Source: CAVQCX01 sp963711095 (GTDB lineage: Bacteria; Pseudomonadota; Gammaproteobacteria; Chromatiales; Chromatiaceae). From it: a DNA stretch of 64,000 bases. A program made the position numbers and the translations under genes. How positions within the stretch are numbered: position 1 is the stretch's first letter; every line of letters starts with the position of its first letter. The stretch covers positions 62,001 through 126,000 of the forward strand of contig CAVQCX010000013.1 of the NCBI GenBank assembly GCA_963711095.1. The letters are read 5' to 3'. Shown here piece after piece: positions 1-9,224 of this stretch. Below the pieces are notes generated by a model. The model was not told the DNA's origin. It did not search any database and was given only the letters and a program-made list of their open reading frames with translations.

Positions 1-1
1 C

Positions 2-691
2 TATTTCGCCCTGATGATCGCTTACCGCATCCTGTTCACAGCGGTCGTGGTCACGGCGCTTCACGGGCTCTACGCAGCGCACCTGGATTTCCTGACTCTG
101 CGGATCGGCGATGGCTTGCCGCTCTGGGCGCGGGTGCTCATGGCCGTCACCGTTGGTGATCTGCTCGGCTGGACCCATCACTACATCCGGCATCGGGTAC
201 CCTTGTTCTGGCATTTTCACGCCGTGCATCATTCGCAGCGCGAGATGAGCTACCTGACCGACCTGAGGGTTCACGTTCTGGACTATGCGATAGCACAGCT
301 GATCGTCATGCTGCCGACATTCATGCTCGAGATGAACGCACCGACGGTCTTTCTCATCTCCTTAGCCATTCAATGGCACACGCTGACCTACCACTCCAAT
401 ATCCGCACCAATTACGGCCCCCTGCGCTATCTGCTGGTCACACCCCAGTCGCACCGCATCCATCACTCCACCCGGCCCGAGCATTACGACAGCAACTTCG
501 GCGCGATATTCAGCGTCTGGGATCGGCTGCTCGGGACCCAGCACCCGGCCACCCACAGCTACCCATCGACCGGGGTCGACGAGGACTTCCCCGTTGAGAG
601 GTCCATCCGCGACGTGATCAGCCTCAGACCCTTGCTGGCCCAGTTCATCGAGCCGTTCCGGCGTGCGCTGCACCGCTCCACTGCACCATGA
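2..691 (+). CDS. Fatty acid hydroxylase / sterol desaturase family protein, 5' partial
   Basis: This is an integral-membrane di-iron hydroxylase whose N-terminus lies outside the window: the frame is open to base 2. An ATG at 14 could be a start but has no visible ribosome site. Counting from that ATG, the histidine clusters that bind iron in this family are present: HHYIRH (55-60), HFHAVHH (67-73), H122/H127 in HTLTYH, and HRIHH (147-151), followed by the family-typical NFGAIFSVWDRLLG. Hydrophobic segments precede the first His box and lie between the second and third. The gene overlaps the next one by ATGA, so it is probably translated together with the flippase. The substrate (fatty acyl, sterol or other lipid) cannot be told from sequence. 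Confidence 0.85.
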   Translation, partial: YFALMIAYRILFTAVVVTALHGLYAAHLDFLTLRIGDGLPLWARVLMAVTVGDLLGWTHHYIRHRVPLFWHFHAVHHSQREMSYLTDLRVHVLDYAIAQLIVMLPTFMLEMNAPTVFLISLAIQWHTLTYHSNIRTNYGPLRYLLVTPQSHRIHHSTRPEHYDSNFGAIFSVWDRLLGTQHPATHSYPSTGVDEDFPVERSIRDVISLRPLLAQFIEPFRRALHRSTAP

Positions 692-2241
692 CCGCGATTG
701 AGGGACAGGCGCGAGGCACCCCTGCCTCGCCGCCCCATCCCTTCGCGCCCGCCCCAAGCGACCCCCATTCTGTTACCCACGCCGCGGCCGAGGGCGTTCA
801 GGCCGCCGCCGGCATGGCGATCGGGCGGGTCCTGATCCTGGGCACCGCGCTGGCGACCGCAATACTGGTGCCCCGCCTGATGGGCCCCGAGCACTACGGC
901 GCCTACGCTTCGATCATGGCGCTTGTCGCCTTGTTCATGCTGGTTTCCGAATCCGGAATCGGGTCGCTCGAAATGCGCGTGCTGGCACCGGCCTGGCGCG
1001 CCGGCAGCCTGTCCGAGTCCTGCGAGCTGGCATCGACCACCTGGACCCTGCGGATGATGACGTCGGCAGTAGCGGGCCTGGGGGTAGTCCTGGTGCTCAA
1101 TTACTCGGGCGGCTTAGGGATCACACCGACCGTGGTCGGGCTCATCGGCCTGATGGCAGCCGGAAGGTTCGTGGCCACCGCCAACAGCAACCCGCTGGTC
1201 GCCCTCGGCAGGCGTCGCCTGTACATTGGGATCGAGCTCGGCCGCTCCGTCGCAGCCTTGCTCGCGGTCCTGATCGGATTCTCCTGGATGGGGCTGGAAG
1301 GCGCCTTCGCGGGGCTGCTGTTGATAGCGGTCGGGGCATCCCTGCTCAGCCATCGAGTCCTTCGCTCCGTAATCCCTTTCTCGCCCGGACGCATCTCCCG
1401 CGCCACCCTTAACACCCATCGACGGTTCATGCTCTGGAGCGCCCCGGGGCAGATCCTCGGGGGCGTACAGTTCTGGCTGCCCCTCTACCTGGTGGGGGTC
1501 TATCGGCCAGGCGGCCAGGCGGGCTATCTCGCCATCGCGGTCCAGGTGCTGGGCGTTGTCAACGCCGTCGCCGCCAGCGCGCGGCTGGGCATGATGCCGA
1601 ACCTGGCCGAGCTGGTGGAGACACGACGACGGGCCCAGCTGCGGCGCTGGGGATCGCTGATACTGCGCCTCGGCTCGACGATCAACTGTCTCGGGATACT
1701 GTTGTGGCTCGGCGTGGGCCGCGCGTTGGTCGACCTGCTGTGGTCGTTCGCCTACCAGCCCGTGTTCGAGGTCATCGCGCTCATGTTGTTCGCGCACGTC
1801 TTCCTGTCCGCAGGTGCGTTGTTCCAGTCTCTGTTGAATCTCCATGGGCGCGCCGCCAGCGCCAGCCTCAACACGCTCGGCTTCACCAGCGCCACCCTGG
1901 CCGGCACCTGGCTGGGATTGGCGACCGGCGCGGGACAGATCGCGCTCTGGGTCGCAGGCACCCATGCAGTCGCGGCCGGCATCTTCGCGACCACCGGGTA
2001 CCTGACCCTGGGCCTGCGCGAAGGCATCTGGATGCCCATCGGTAAGGCCATGTTGCCGCCGATCGCATTGGCCGGGGTCGTTCTCGCCGTCGGGCGGATC
2101 CCTCATCCGGGCCCTGCCCTCACCGCGGGCTCCATTGCGCTCTGCCTGCTGGCAGCTCCCCTGCTGTCCATCGTCCGAGTCACCGAGGTCCGCCAGATCC
2201 TCAGGGCCCTGTCAGCCAAGAGAGCGGAATCCGGCGCCTGA
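688..2241 (+). CDS. Polysaccharide flippase (Wzx-like, MOP exporter superfamily)
   Basis: A 517-residue polytopic protein with about twelve to fourteen hydrophobic helices after a ~30-residue hydrophilic N-terminus. The pattern (first helix with GRVLILGTALATAILVPRLMGPEHYGAYA, here broken over residues ~45-73) is typical of oligosaccharide flippases of the MOP/MVF superfamily, which move undecaprenyl-linked glycans across the inner membrane. The start ATG overlaps the stop of the upstream hydroxylase (ATGA). It sits at the edge of a cluster of glycosyltransferases on the opposite strand, which supports a role in exporting a surface glycan. The family is assigned from topology and motif feel, so the exact substrate is unknown. 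Confidence 0.82.
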   Translation: MTAIEGQARGTPASPPHPFAPAPSDPHSVTHAAAEGVQAAAGMAIGRVLILGTALATAILVPRLMGPEHYGAYASIMALVALFMLVSESGIGSLEMRVLAPAWRAGSLSESCELASTTWTLRMMTSAVAGLGVVLVLNYSGGLGITPTVVGLIGLMAAGRFVATANSNPLVALGRRRLYIGIELGRSVAALLAVLIGFSWMGLEGAFAGLLLIAVGASLLSHRVLRSVIPFSPGRISRATLNTHRRFMLWSAPGQILGGVQFWLPLYLVGVYRPGGQAGYLAIAVQVLGVVNAVAASARLGMMPNLAELVETRRRAQLRRWGSLILRLGSTINCLGILLWLGVGRALVDLLWSFAYQPVFEVIALMLFAHVFLSAGALFQSLLNLHGRAASASLNTLGFTSATLAGTWLGLATGAGQIALWVAGTHAVAAGIFATTGYLTLGLREGIWMPIGKAMLPPIALAGVVLAVGRIPHPGPALTAGSIALCLLAAPLLSIVRVTEVRQILRALSAKRAESGA

Positions 2242-2354
2242 TCCATCCGTCGGGCACGCCCTTACGGCTTACCCTGGGGCCCAGGAGAAAAATCGTCTGA
2301 GGGGTGTCCCGAGCTTCTGTGCGATGCGGTTCCTGCCTCACCGCATCTGTTACG

Positions 2355-2376
2355 TTACTAAGGCAGTCGTTAGTAA
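2355..2376. terminator. Hairpin between convergent genes
   Basis: Perfect 7-bp inverted repeat TTACTAA / TTAGTAA with an 8-base loop, in the 254-bp gap between the convergent flippase and GT4 genes. It is AT-rich and lacks a T-tract, so its role as a terminator is only a suggestion from position. Confidence 0.3.
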
Positions 2377-2495
2377 AGCCACATCACTTTCGGGCGGCTC
2401 GAGATGAATCTGGCGGGACCGTCGGCCACCTGGGTGAGGCGATCCATCTGGGCGACCGGCGGCAACGGGGGGCAGACCGAGACGATCTCGCGTCG

Positions 2496-3623
2496 TCAGG
2501 GGGGCGACGCCAGTCTCTCCACCGCGGCGGCCAGCGCCGCCCAGGTGTAACGTCGACGCTCGGCGCGGATCGCCTGCTCCAGCGCCCGCCGGTCGGACTG
2601 TTCGAAGTAATCGGCAATAGCCCTCGCCAGCGCGGCGCTGTCACCACCGGGCACCACGTAGCCGGTGCGCCCCTCGACCACCATCTCCGCCAGGCCGCCG
2701 ACGTCGGTGGTGATCACCGGCTTGTCGAAGGCGTAAGCGAGTTGGATGACGCCGCTCTGCGAGGCGCTCAGGTAGGGGGCGACCACGACGTCGGCAGCGC
2801 AGAAGTAATCGCCCACCGCCTCGTTGCGGACAAAACGGTCCACCAGCAGCAGTTGACCCCGTGCCCGCAACGCGTCCATCCGCTCCCGGTAACGCGCCGG
2901 GTCGTCGTAGAACTCGCCAACCACCAGCAGTCGGTAGCCCGCCTCCGGCGGCAAGGCGAGCAGGGCGTCCAGCAGCACACCCAGCCCCTTGTAGCGGCGC
3001 ACCAGGCCGAAGAACAGCACTACCCGCCGGTCCGCCAGGCCGATCTCCCCCTTGCACGCCGCAGTATCCCGCGGCCTGTCGGGCACAAAGAAGTCGTAGA
3101 TGGGGTGTGGAGAGACCGCGGTCCGCGCCTTCGGCCGCAGTGTCAATAGCTCCCGGCGTACGAATTCCGAATGCAGCAGGAATCCCGCCGCCCGGGCGAA
3201 AGCGAAGCGCAGCAGCAGCCGGTCCAGCCGGTTGGGCTCGTGGGGCAGCACATTGTGGCAGAGGAAATAGCTGCGGATACCGCGCCGCGCCAGATAACCC
3301 GAGATCACGCGGCACAACGGCGCGAAGAAGGAGTGCCACCAGACGATGACCACGGCATCCGGGCGGAATTCCGCCAGCCGCCTTGCGGCCCGCCGCCAGC
3401 TGAGTGGATTCAACGAATCGATGAGCGGCTCGTTGGCCTCCGCCAACCCCTTATCCGACTCGTCGTACTGGGTACGGCCGGGAAACAGCGACTTCGGATA
3501 CTGCCGCCGCAGGCTGACAAATAACACCTCGTGATCGCGCCGCAGCGCACGGCACAGCAGCGTCGTGTGATTAGCGATCCCACCACGAAACGGATAGGTC
3601 ACCCCGACAAGCCCGAGCCTCAT
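2496..3623 (-). CDS. Glycosyltransferase family 4 (GT-B fold)
   Basis: A 375-residue GT-B glycosyltransferase. The N-terminal domain begins with MRLGLVGVTYPFRGGIANHT, whose GG-hxxHT pattern is the usual acceptor-side loop of GT4 enzymes. The C-terminal nucleotide-sugar domain starts near residue 195 (VVLFFGLVRRYKGLGVLLDA) and carries SQSGVIQLAYAFDKPVITTD with the following VGGLAEMV; the first glutamate of the classical E-x7-E motif is not conserved. It should transfer a sugar from a nucleotide donor to a lipid- or saccharide-linked acceptor at the cytoplasmic face. It is followed downstream on the plus strand by the convergent flippase and preceded by a GT2 gene after a 293-bp gap in which I see no gene. 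Confidence 0.87.
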   Translation of the reverse strand: MRLGLVGVTYPFRGGIANHTTLLCRALRRDHEVLFVSLRRQYPKSLFPGRTQYDESDKGLAEANEPLIDSLNPLSWRRAARRLAEFRPDAVVIVWWHSFFAPLCRVISGYLARRGIRSYFLCHNVLPHEPNRLDRLLLRFAFARAAGFLLHSEFVRRELLTLRPKARTAVSPHPIYDFFVPDRPRDTAACKGEIGLADRRVVLFFGLVRRYKGLGVLLDALLALPPEAGYRLLVVGEFYDDPARYRERMDALRARGQLLLVDRFVRNEAVGDYFCAADVVVAPYLSASQSGVIQLAYAFDKPVITTDVGGLAEMVVEGRTGYVVPGGDSAALARAIADYFEQSDRRALEQAIRAERRRYTWAALAAAVERLASPP

Positions 3624-3916
3624 GGCTGCTGACTCAATTCATTCCACCGAAGCACTACAGACCGGCGGACAGCAGCAGGCGGGGCTACGCGCCGACCTAT
3701 GCCTCGCGCCGCCAGGCAGTCGTGGACGCTCGGCGAGGCGTCACCCGGCATTCCCACCCTCATCCCCCTTGTCCCGGCCGGTGACAAACACAGCATCGCC
3801 CCTGCCCAGGCGCTTGCCGGTGGCCAAAGGGCAAGAGTGGCCGTCCGTCGTATGGATGAAATCGAACACCTGCTGCGCGGGGAGCGCCTCCGACCGGTGA
3901 GACCCCCGACGGCCCG
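3624..3916. other. Intergenic region, no gene seen
   Basis: The 293 bp between the GT2 stop and the GT4 start contain only short open frames without family resemblance. It may hold the promoter of the GT4 gene; I cannot point to one. Confidence 0.4.
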
Positions 3917-4897
3917 TCACCGGCGGCGCGCCGCCGGCCTGAGCAGCCCGATCAGAAAGCCCGCCCCCTGTCCGAAATGCTGAGACACCGTCAGCAGCGG
4001 GGTCCAGAGCGCAACAGCCGGCCGGCGCCAGACCCAGGCCGCGTGCAGTGCCAGACCGCCCAGCAGGACCGCGTAAGCAAGCGCCGGCAATCCCAGCCAG
4101 GGGGCGACGGGTACGGCCAGCAGGGAGCCGGGGATGGCGAGCGTCGCCAGCATCACACCGACGAAAGGCGCCTGGCGCGCCATCCCGGCGCTACGGGCAA
4201 GCGCTGCCCGGTCCCGCCCGCGCCTGACGTTCAGTGCGGTGGTTTCGCACAGGCTGGTGTCCCTGACGTGGAAAATCTTCGGGCTCGGCACGTAAGCCAT
4301 GCGGAAGCCAAGGCGGCTGAGGCGAACGGCAATCTCCACCTCCGCTGACTCGCCTGCCTGCGCGTCGAACAGCCCGACGGACTCGACCAGCTGTTTGCGG
4401 CAGGCCATGTTCCAGTTTCGCGGCGTAAGCCCGCCGAACCGCAGGCCCCTGTCCTTGCGCATCCCGCCGGTGGCCAAGGGGCTGTGGAGCACATAATCCA
4501 GGCTGAGCAGAAAGCTCCGCTGACCCGGCGGCACCTGGTCGTCGCCGCTGGCGAACGCCACATTCTCGTCGGTAAGGGGTGCGGTGATGCTGGAAAGCCA
4601 GTCGCGCGGAAAGAAGGCGTCGTCGTGGCTGAAAACCAGGAGGTCTCCACGGGCTGCCGCTATGGCGCGGTTGTAGAGGGCCGGGCGGCGTGTCTCGCCC
4701 TGGGAGGCGACAAAGCTGAAGCTTCCTTCCAAACCCGCGATGAGCGTCCTGGCGAAGGCCTCCCGGTCGGGGGCATTGCCGGAATCGATGACGATCACCT
4801 CGAAGGCCGGCGCGCTCGTCCGCAAGGCCGAAAGGCTGCGAAGGCACTGCTCGAGGAAATGATTCTCGTGCTCGGCGTAGATCAGAATGCTGATCAT
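3917..4897 (-). CDS. Glycosyltransferase family 2 with C-terminal membrane helices
   Basis: I chose the ATG at 4897 (MISILIYAEHENHFLEQ) because it overlaps the upstream radical SAM stop as ATGA; the frame extends 40 codons further but those residues are low-complexity. The 326-residue product has an N-terminal GT-A domain: VIVIDSGN (nucleotide site, ~33-40), DLLVFSHDDAFFPRDW (DD acting as the DxD motif), then FGGLTPRNWNMACRK typical of rhamnosyl/galactosyl GT2 enzymes. Two to three hydrophobic helices near the C-terminus (ATLAIPGSLLAVPVAPWLGL and following) anchor it in the membrane. Probably builds the same glycan as its neighbours. Confidence 0.85.
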   Translation of the reverse strand: MISILIYAEHENHFLEQCLRSLSALRTSAPAFEVIVIDSGNAPDREAFARTLIAGLEGSFSFVASQGETRRPALYNRAIAAARGDLLVFSHDDAFFPRDWLSSITAPLTDENVAFASGDDQVPPGQRSFLLSLDYVLHSPLATGGMRKDRGLRFGGLTPRNWNMACRKQLVESVGLFDAQAGESAEVEIAVRLSRLGFRMAYVPSPKIFHVRDTSLCETTALNVRRGRDRAALARSAGMARQAPFVGVMLATLAIPGSLLAVPVAPWLGLPALAYAVLLGGLALHAAWVWRRPAVALWTPLLTVSQHFGQGAGFLIGLLRPAARRR

Positions 4898-6060
4898 GAC
4901 GGGCCGCTCGCGGAGCCCCCGCCTCCGCCCAGCCTGTGCATGGTAAGCGGATTGTAGGGGGTCCCCTCCACCACGCAATCGTCCTGCCGCCTGATCTTGA
5001 AGTGGCAGCTGCGACAAAAAGGGAATACGTCCTTGTCCTGGGCGAAAGCCCGCCGGAACGCTCGGGCCGCCTGGGAAAACCAGACGTCGCGAAACCCGGT
5101 GCCTTCGCTCAAGCGCCCGAACGGCTCGCTCGCGGCGTGATCCACCTCGCAGGGCCCGAGGGTCCCATCGGCAAACAGCATCGCCTTGGAAAACGGCCGC
5201 AGGCAGCGGAAATCCTTGCCCGGGACCTGGCCGGGGTCCTGCGTAGCGGACTCGTAGCGCCGATACCGATCGTCCTCGGGCACGAAGGACGGATAGACGC
5301 CACCGGGGTCGGTCAACGGCGCGACCGTTCTCAGGGTGAGGAAATCCACTGCCAGCCTGCTGGCCAGGGCCCGGATCTCGTCGATCTCCTGTTCGTTATG
5401 TCTCATCACCGTGAACTGGAAATTCACCAACGGGTGGTCCCGGCCCATCCGCTCACGCATCTCCAATAGGCGCCCGACCCCTTGCACCAACCGGTCGATC
5501 CGGCCCCGCACCCGATATTGCGCGTAGGTCTCCTGGCGGACCCCGTCGATGGCGACGATCAGCGTATCCAGACCGCTCTCCACCAGGCGCCGTGCCACAA
5601 CGGGGCTGTCCAGATGTTGGCCGTTGGTGCTGGTCACCACCACAATATCCTGCTCCTTGGCCAGCCGGATCATCTCACCGGCGCGGGGATTCACGAACGG
5701 CTCGCCCCATCCCCAGAACTGCATCAGCAGCAGATATCGTCCTATCTCATCGATCATCCGCCGGTAGAGGTCGAAATCCAGCAGCACTCGCGCGCGACCG
5801 AGCTGGCCCGCACCGGTCGGACATAGCGGGCATCGGAGGGTACAGGCACTCGCCGGCTCGACCTGGATCACGGGCGGCAGGCTCATCACCGGCATGCGCG
5901 GAACCGCCAAATGAAGCGCATTCACGGCCAGATTGGCCAGCTGCGACGGGACCAACGGGATCTGGTAGTCGATAAGCTCGAACCGGTACCTGACCCGTCG
6001 ATGCATAAATGCGTCGAACGCGTTCCGGTAGAGTTGTTTGGCGGTGAGATTGCTGGTCAA
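4894..6060 (-). CDS. Radical SAM protein with SPASM-like C-terminus
   Basis: A 388-residue radical SAM enzyme. The cluster motif CTLRCPLC gives C73, C77 and C80 in the canonical CxxxCxxC spacing, followed by the SAM-binding GWGEPFVNP. The C-terminal part has additional cysteines (FRCLRP, GPCEVD, PFCRSCHF, DDCV) consistent with a SPASM/Twitch-type auxiliary Fe-S region. Such proteins occur in glycan and peptide-modification clusters. The gene is translationally coupled (ATGA) to the GT2 gene downstream, so a role in modifying the cluster's sugar or lipid product is likely, but the reaction is unknown. The start ATG at 6060 is the first in the frame and gives a sensible basic, amphipathic N-terminus. 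Confidence 0.85.
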   Translation of the reverse strand: MTSNLTAKQLYRNAFDAFMHRRVRYRFELIDYQIPLVPSQLANLAVNALHLAVPRMPVMSLPPVIQVEPASACTLRCPLCPTGAGQLGRARVLLDFDLYRRMIDEIGRYLLLMQFWGWGEPFVNPRAGEMIRLAKEQDIVVVTSTNGQHLDSPVVARRLVESGLDTLIVAIDGVRQETYAQYRVRGRIDRLVQGVGRLLEMRERMGRDHPLVNFQFTVMRHNEQEIDEIRALASRLAVDFLTLRTVAPLTDPGGVYPSFVPEDDRYRRYESATQDPGQVPGKDFRCLRPFSKAMLFADGTLGPCEVDHAASEPFGRLSEGTGFRDVWFSQAARAFRRAFAQDKDVFPFCRSCHFKIRRQDDCVVEGTPYNPLTMHRLGGGGGSASGPS

Positions 6061-6267
6061 GTCCGCAACCGGTCAGGGGCGACCCCCGAGCCTCATCATA
6101 GCAGCGCCGATGCGATACGGGTATGTCCGGCGCTAGGTGCAGAACGACCCCGGCCCAGACGATGCGCGTTGCCGCGACGCTCGGGCCGCCAGTTGCGCGG
6201 GTAAGTATGTCGAAAAAGGATACCGAAGCCGCCTCTCGACAGGCTCCGCGGACGTGCCTCGGAAACG

Positions 6268-7926
6268 CTATCCCGGTGCTGGCGGCCTTGCTCCAGGCGG
6301 CTGGGGATTGATCAGCAGAAAGCGCTCGCCTCTCGCGACAATCCGTCCCCCCACCGCCTCTCCTTCGGGCAACGCGTCGGGGTCCAGCAGCAGCAGGAAG
6401 ACGCGTGACGCGTCGAGACCGGCGGGGGCCGCGAGGTCACGGATGTGGGCGGTGACGCTCTTGAGCGCCGGAAGCTTATCGATGGAGACGCCCCAGCGCT
6501 GTGCGAGGTCCGCGATCTGCGGGTCGAGCCGGGACCGCTTGCTGTCGATGGAGATCGCGTTGTTGGCCTGGTAGGCGTAGATGTCTGCGAAACGATCGGA
6601 GATCGTTAGCGGCTGCTGCCCGCGCAGGGCATGCATGTCAGGGACGAAGGCCTGGCGACGCAGGATGGCGAGATCCGCCCAGTGCCAGATCGGCGGTTGC
6701 ATCGATGACGTGGCTCCGTAATGTCCGGGTCCATTTCGCTCGGTGGTTGCTACGAACAAGGTTGAGTCCGCCGGCAGCGCATCGAACGCAGTCGTGAGCT
6801 CTTGGCTGAGCCGGTCGTACGAGTGCCACTCGAGCCCGAGCACCAGTGACCGGTAGATAATAAAGGCAGCGAGTGCCAGCGTCAGCCGAGGATTCTCGAC
6901 GGGTGTACCCACGGCCGTTCCACTGGAGGCCAGAAGCATCAGCCAAGCGGGGAGGAGCAGGCGCGAGGCCACGTACCAGCCGGTCATCATTACTTCGGGC
7001 AATAGCAGAAAAGCCAGCAGCACGAGCAGGAGGGGCAGACGCATGTCGGGATCGATGCGGAGGTATTTCCGCTTGATCCCGACGGCGATCACGATGACCA
7101 AGGGACCGACGAAGACGTCCAGCAGCCCGTCGGCGGACAAGAGCGTGCGAACAGCGACCAGCTTCGACCACCACAGGTAGCTTGCCGGCGCCGCTACCTT
7201 CCCTACTGTGGACGAGGCGAGGAGGAGCACGATCGGGGCGGCAAAGACGCCGATCAGAGATGCTGCGCTCAGGCTCAGGGCTCGAATGCTCCGCCCATGC
7301 TCGCGCAGGGTGCGCGCAAGGGTGTACCCGCCCACGGCGAGGGCGAAAACGCCGAAGGCCGACAGGTGGCAGAAGAATATCGCCAGCGCAAAGCCCGCAC
7401 CGAACAGGATGCGCTTGACGTAGGTGGCTTCGTAGAGCGCAATCCAGGCTCCGAGGCCCCAGAGCACCAGCGCTAGCCCGAGCAGGTAGTTGAGGAAACC
7501 GTCGAGCAGGATCCAGTTGTAGAGGAACACGGCGCCGATCAGCGGCCACAGGCTGAGGTGGCGCTTGATGCTCCAGTAGAGAAAGGCCGAGCCGCTCAAA
7601 CTCAAAAGGAACAGCAGGGCGAGGAACACTCGCCCTGCGATGTCTACCGGCATCATCTGCGAAAGGGCAACCATCAGCAGGTCCATGCCGATGTTGGGGA
7701 CGAAAAACACCGGGGAGGTGTAAACCTCGCGGAACAGGGCGACCTCGCCCCAATGCAGCAGCACATACGTCCTGGCGAGATGGGATGGATAGTCCAGCAG
7801 CGGCGGATAGGTCGTGAAGCCCAGGGGCAGGCTACAGATCGCCCATACGGCGAGTAGTATGACAGTGAACCGCCGCCCGCCAATCGGCGCACCGAGCGAT
7901 GGAATGGAGAAGAAGGTAGACCGCAT
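6268..7926 (-). CDS. Polytopic membrane protein, GT-C-like
   Basis: A 552-residue protein with about ten to twelve transmembrane helices. After the first helix it carries LLDYPSHLARTYVLLHWGE, an acidic residue in the first extracytoplasmic loop, which is the position of the catalytic aspartate in GT-C glycosyltransferases that use polyprenyl-phosphate sugars. The last ~150 residues are soluble (from about LSQELTTAFDALPADSTLFV), as in many GT-C enzymes. I do not recognise a specific family. It lies in the glycan cluster, same strand as the GT2-GtrA and GT22-like genes, but separated from each neighbour by 150-200 bp. Confidence 0.75.
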   Translation of the reverse strand: MRSTFFSIPSLGAPIGGRRFTVILLAVWAICSLPLGFTTYPPLLDYPSHLARTYVLLHWGEVALFREVYTSPVFFVPNIGMDLLMVALSQMMPVDIAGRVFLALLFLLSLSGSAFLYWSIKRHLSLWPLIGAVFLYNWILLDGFLNYLLGLALVLWGLGAWIALYEATYVKRILFGAGFALAIFFCHLSAFGVFALAVGGYTLARTLREHGRSIRALSLSAASLIGVFAAPIVLLLASSTVGKVAAPASYLWWSKLVAVRTLLSADGLLDVFVGPLVIVIAVGIKRKYLRIDPDMRLPLLLVLLAFLLLPEVMMTGWYVASRLLLPAWLMLLASSGTAVGTPVENPRLTLALAAFIIYRSLVLGLEWHSYDRLSQELTTAFDALPADSTLFVATTERNGPGHYGATSSMQPPIWHWADLAILRRQAFVPDMHALRGQQPLTISDRFADIYAYQANNAISIDSKRSRLDPQIADLAQRWGVSIDKLPALKSVTAHIRDLAAPAGLDASRVFLLLLDPDALPEGEAVGGRIVARGERFLLINPQPPGARPPAPG

Positions 7927-8081
7927 GATCGTTCTAGTGGAGCGTCTCGCTGTTGATGCCTCTTAGTCGAGTATTCGCAGTTCCAATGCTCGACCGTCGA
8001 ATCAGAGGGCTCAGGGCTAGCTAGCGTATCGACACACTAGTGCTGGCAGATGAGCGGGGACCGTCGGCAGGTCCGGACCGG

Positions 8082-9224
8082 TCAGTTCAGCTCAGGCCGA
8101 TGCCTGAATGTCCATACTGAATTCAACACATAGTTGAGGCCAGTGCCGGGAACGATGCTGAGCGCCTGGAGCAGCTCCGGCCTTACCTGAGGGAAGGATA
8201 GGGACAAGGCGATGAAGCTTGTGTAGCTGATGCCAAGTGCCAATATCGACACCAGGTTGAACTGCAGGCCCCTGACGCCCATTGGCGTCCCCGTGCGCCG
8301 GTGCTCGAAGGTCCAGTAGCTGTTGAGGATAAAATTCGAGATGATCGATGCCTCGATGGCGATGGGAGATGCCAGATACTTATCCAAGCCCCATGCCAGC
8401 AGAGGGGTGAAGACGCCCAGATTCACGATGACGCCGGTCCCGCCGACGACACAGAACTTGAGAAAAGTTGCTGACTTTCGCAGCCGGATCTTTAAGGCAA
8501 TGGCGAAGAACTCGATGATATCGGAAAGCCCGAGCTTCGATTCGCCCTCCGCTCGGTCGATGAACTGCACCGGAATCTCCTCGATCCGGGCGCCCAGGCG
8601 GATCGCCTCGCTGAGCAGGGCAATCTGAAATCCATAGCCCCGGGCGTCCAGATTATGGAGACCGGCGCGCTCGAGCAGGGTTGTGCGGATGGCGCGGAAG
8701 CCCGCCGTGCAGTCTCGAATACGGTGCAGACCGGCCCCGTAGCGGGCGACCAGATTGCCGAACAGCGAGTTGGCCCTGCGCAGCAGTCCCCACGCACGAG
8801 GGATGGTGCCGCCAGCCACATAACGGCTACCTATGACGAAATCCGCTCCCTTCTCCAGAGAATCCACGAGACGGCCCACGTCCTCGGGTCGATGCGAAAA
8901 GTCGGCGTCCATCTCGAGCACGGCTTCGGCTCCTAGCTGCTCTATCGCATATCGCATACCCCGTATATAGGCCGCGCCCAGCCCCTGTTTCTGTCCCGTG
9001 ATGACGTGCACATTGTCGTATGCGCGCTGGCGATCGCGAGCCACCTCGGAGGTCCCATCGGGCGAGTTATCGTCCACCACCAGGATGTGCATCTGGCGCG
9101 GTATCCGTGAAAACTCGATCTCGAGGCAATCGATCAGCCGCCCGATGTTGCCCCGCTCGTTATAGGTCGGAATGATGACGACCGTTCGGCCGCTATCCTG
9201 CCAGGATTCCTTCAGTGCGTTCAT
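8082..9224 (-). CDS. Dolichyl/undecaprenyl-phosphate mannosyltransferase-like GT2 fused to GtrA
   Basis: The ATG at 9224 (MNALKESWQDSGRTVVIIPTYNE) overlaps the upstream stop as ATGA; the open frame runs 32 codons further without coding character. The 380-residue product has a DPM1-type GT2 domain (VVIIPTYNERGNIG, VDDNSPDGT, EMDADFSHRPED with the DxD motif, GSRYVAGG) followed from about residue 245 by a four-helix GtrA domain (FCVVGGTGVIVNLGVF ... NYVLNSVWTFRHR). Family members load a hexose onto a polyprenyl phosphate at the cytoplasmic face and the GtrA part is thought to help move the lipid-sugar across the membrane. It would supply donor for the GT-C enzymes encoded next door. Confidence 0.9.
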   Translation of the reverse strand: MNALKESWQDSGRTVVIIPTYNERGNIGRLIDCLEIEFSRIPRQMHILVVDDNSPDGTSEVARDRQRAYDNVHVITGQKQGLGAAYIRGMRYAIEQLGAEAVLEMDADFSHRPEDVGRLVDSLEKGADFVIGSRYVAGGTIPRAWGLLRRANSLFGNLVARYGAGLHRIRDCTAGFRAIRTTLLERAGLHNLDARGYGFQIALLSEAIRLGARIEEIPVQFIDRAEGESKLGLSDIIEFFAIALKIRLRKSATFLKFCVVGGTGVIVNLGVFTPLLAWGLDKYLASPIAIEASIISNFILNSYWTFEHRRTGTPMGVRGLQFNLVSILALGISYTSFIALSLSFPQVRPELLQALSIVPGTGLNYVLNSVWTFRHRPELN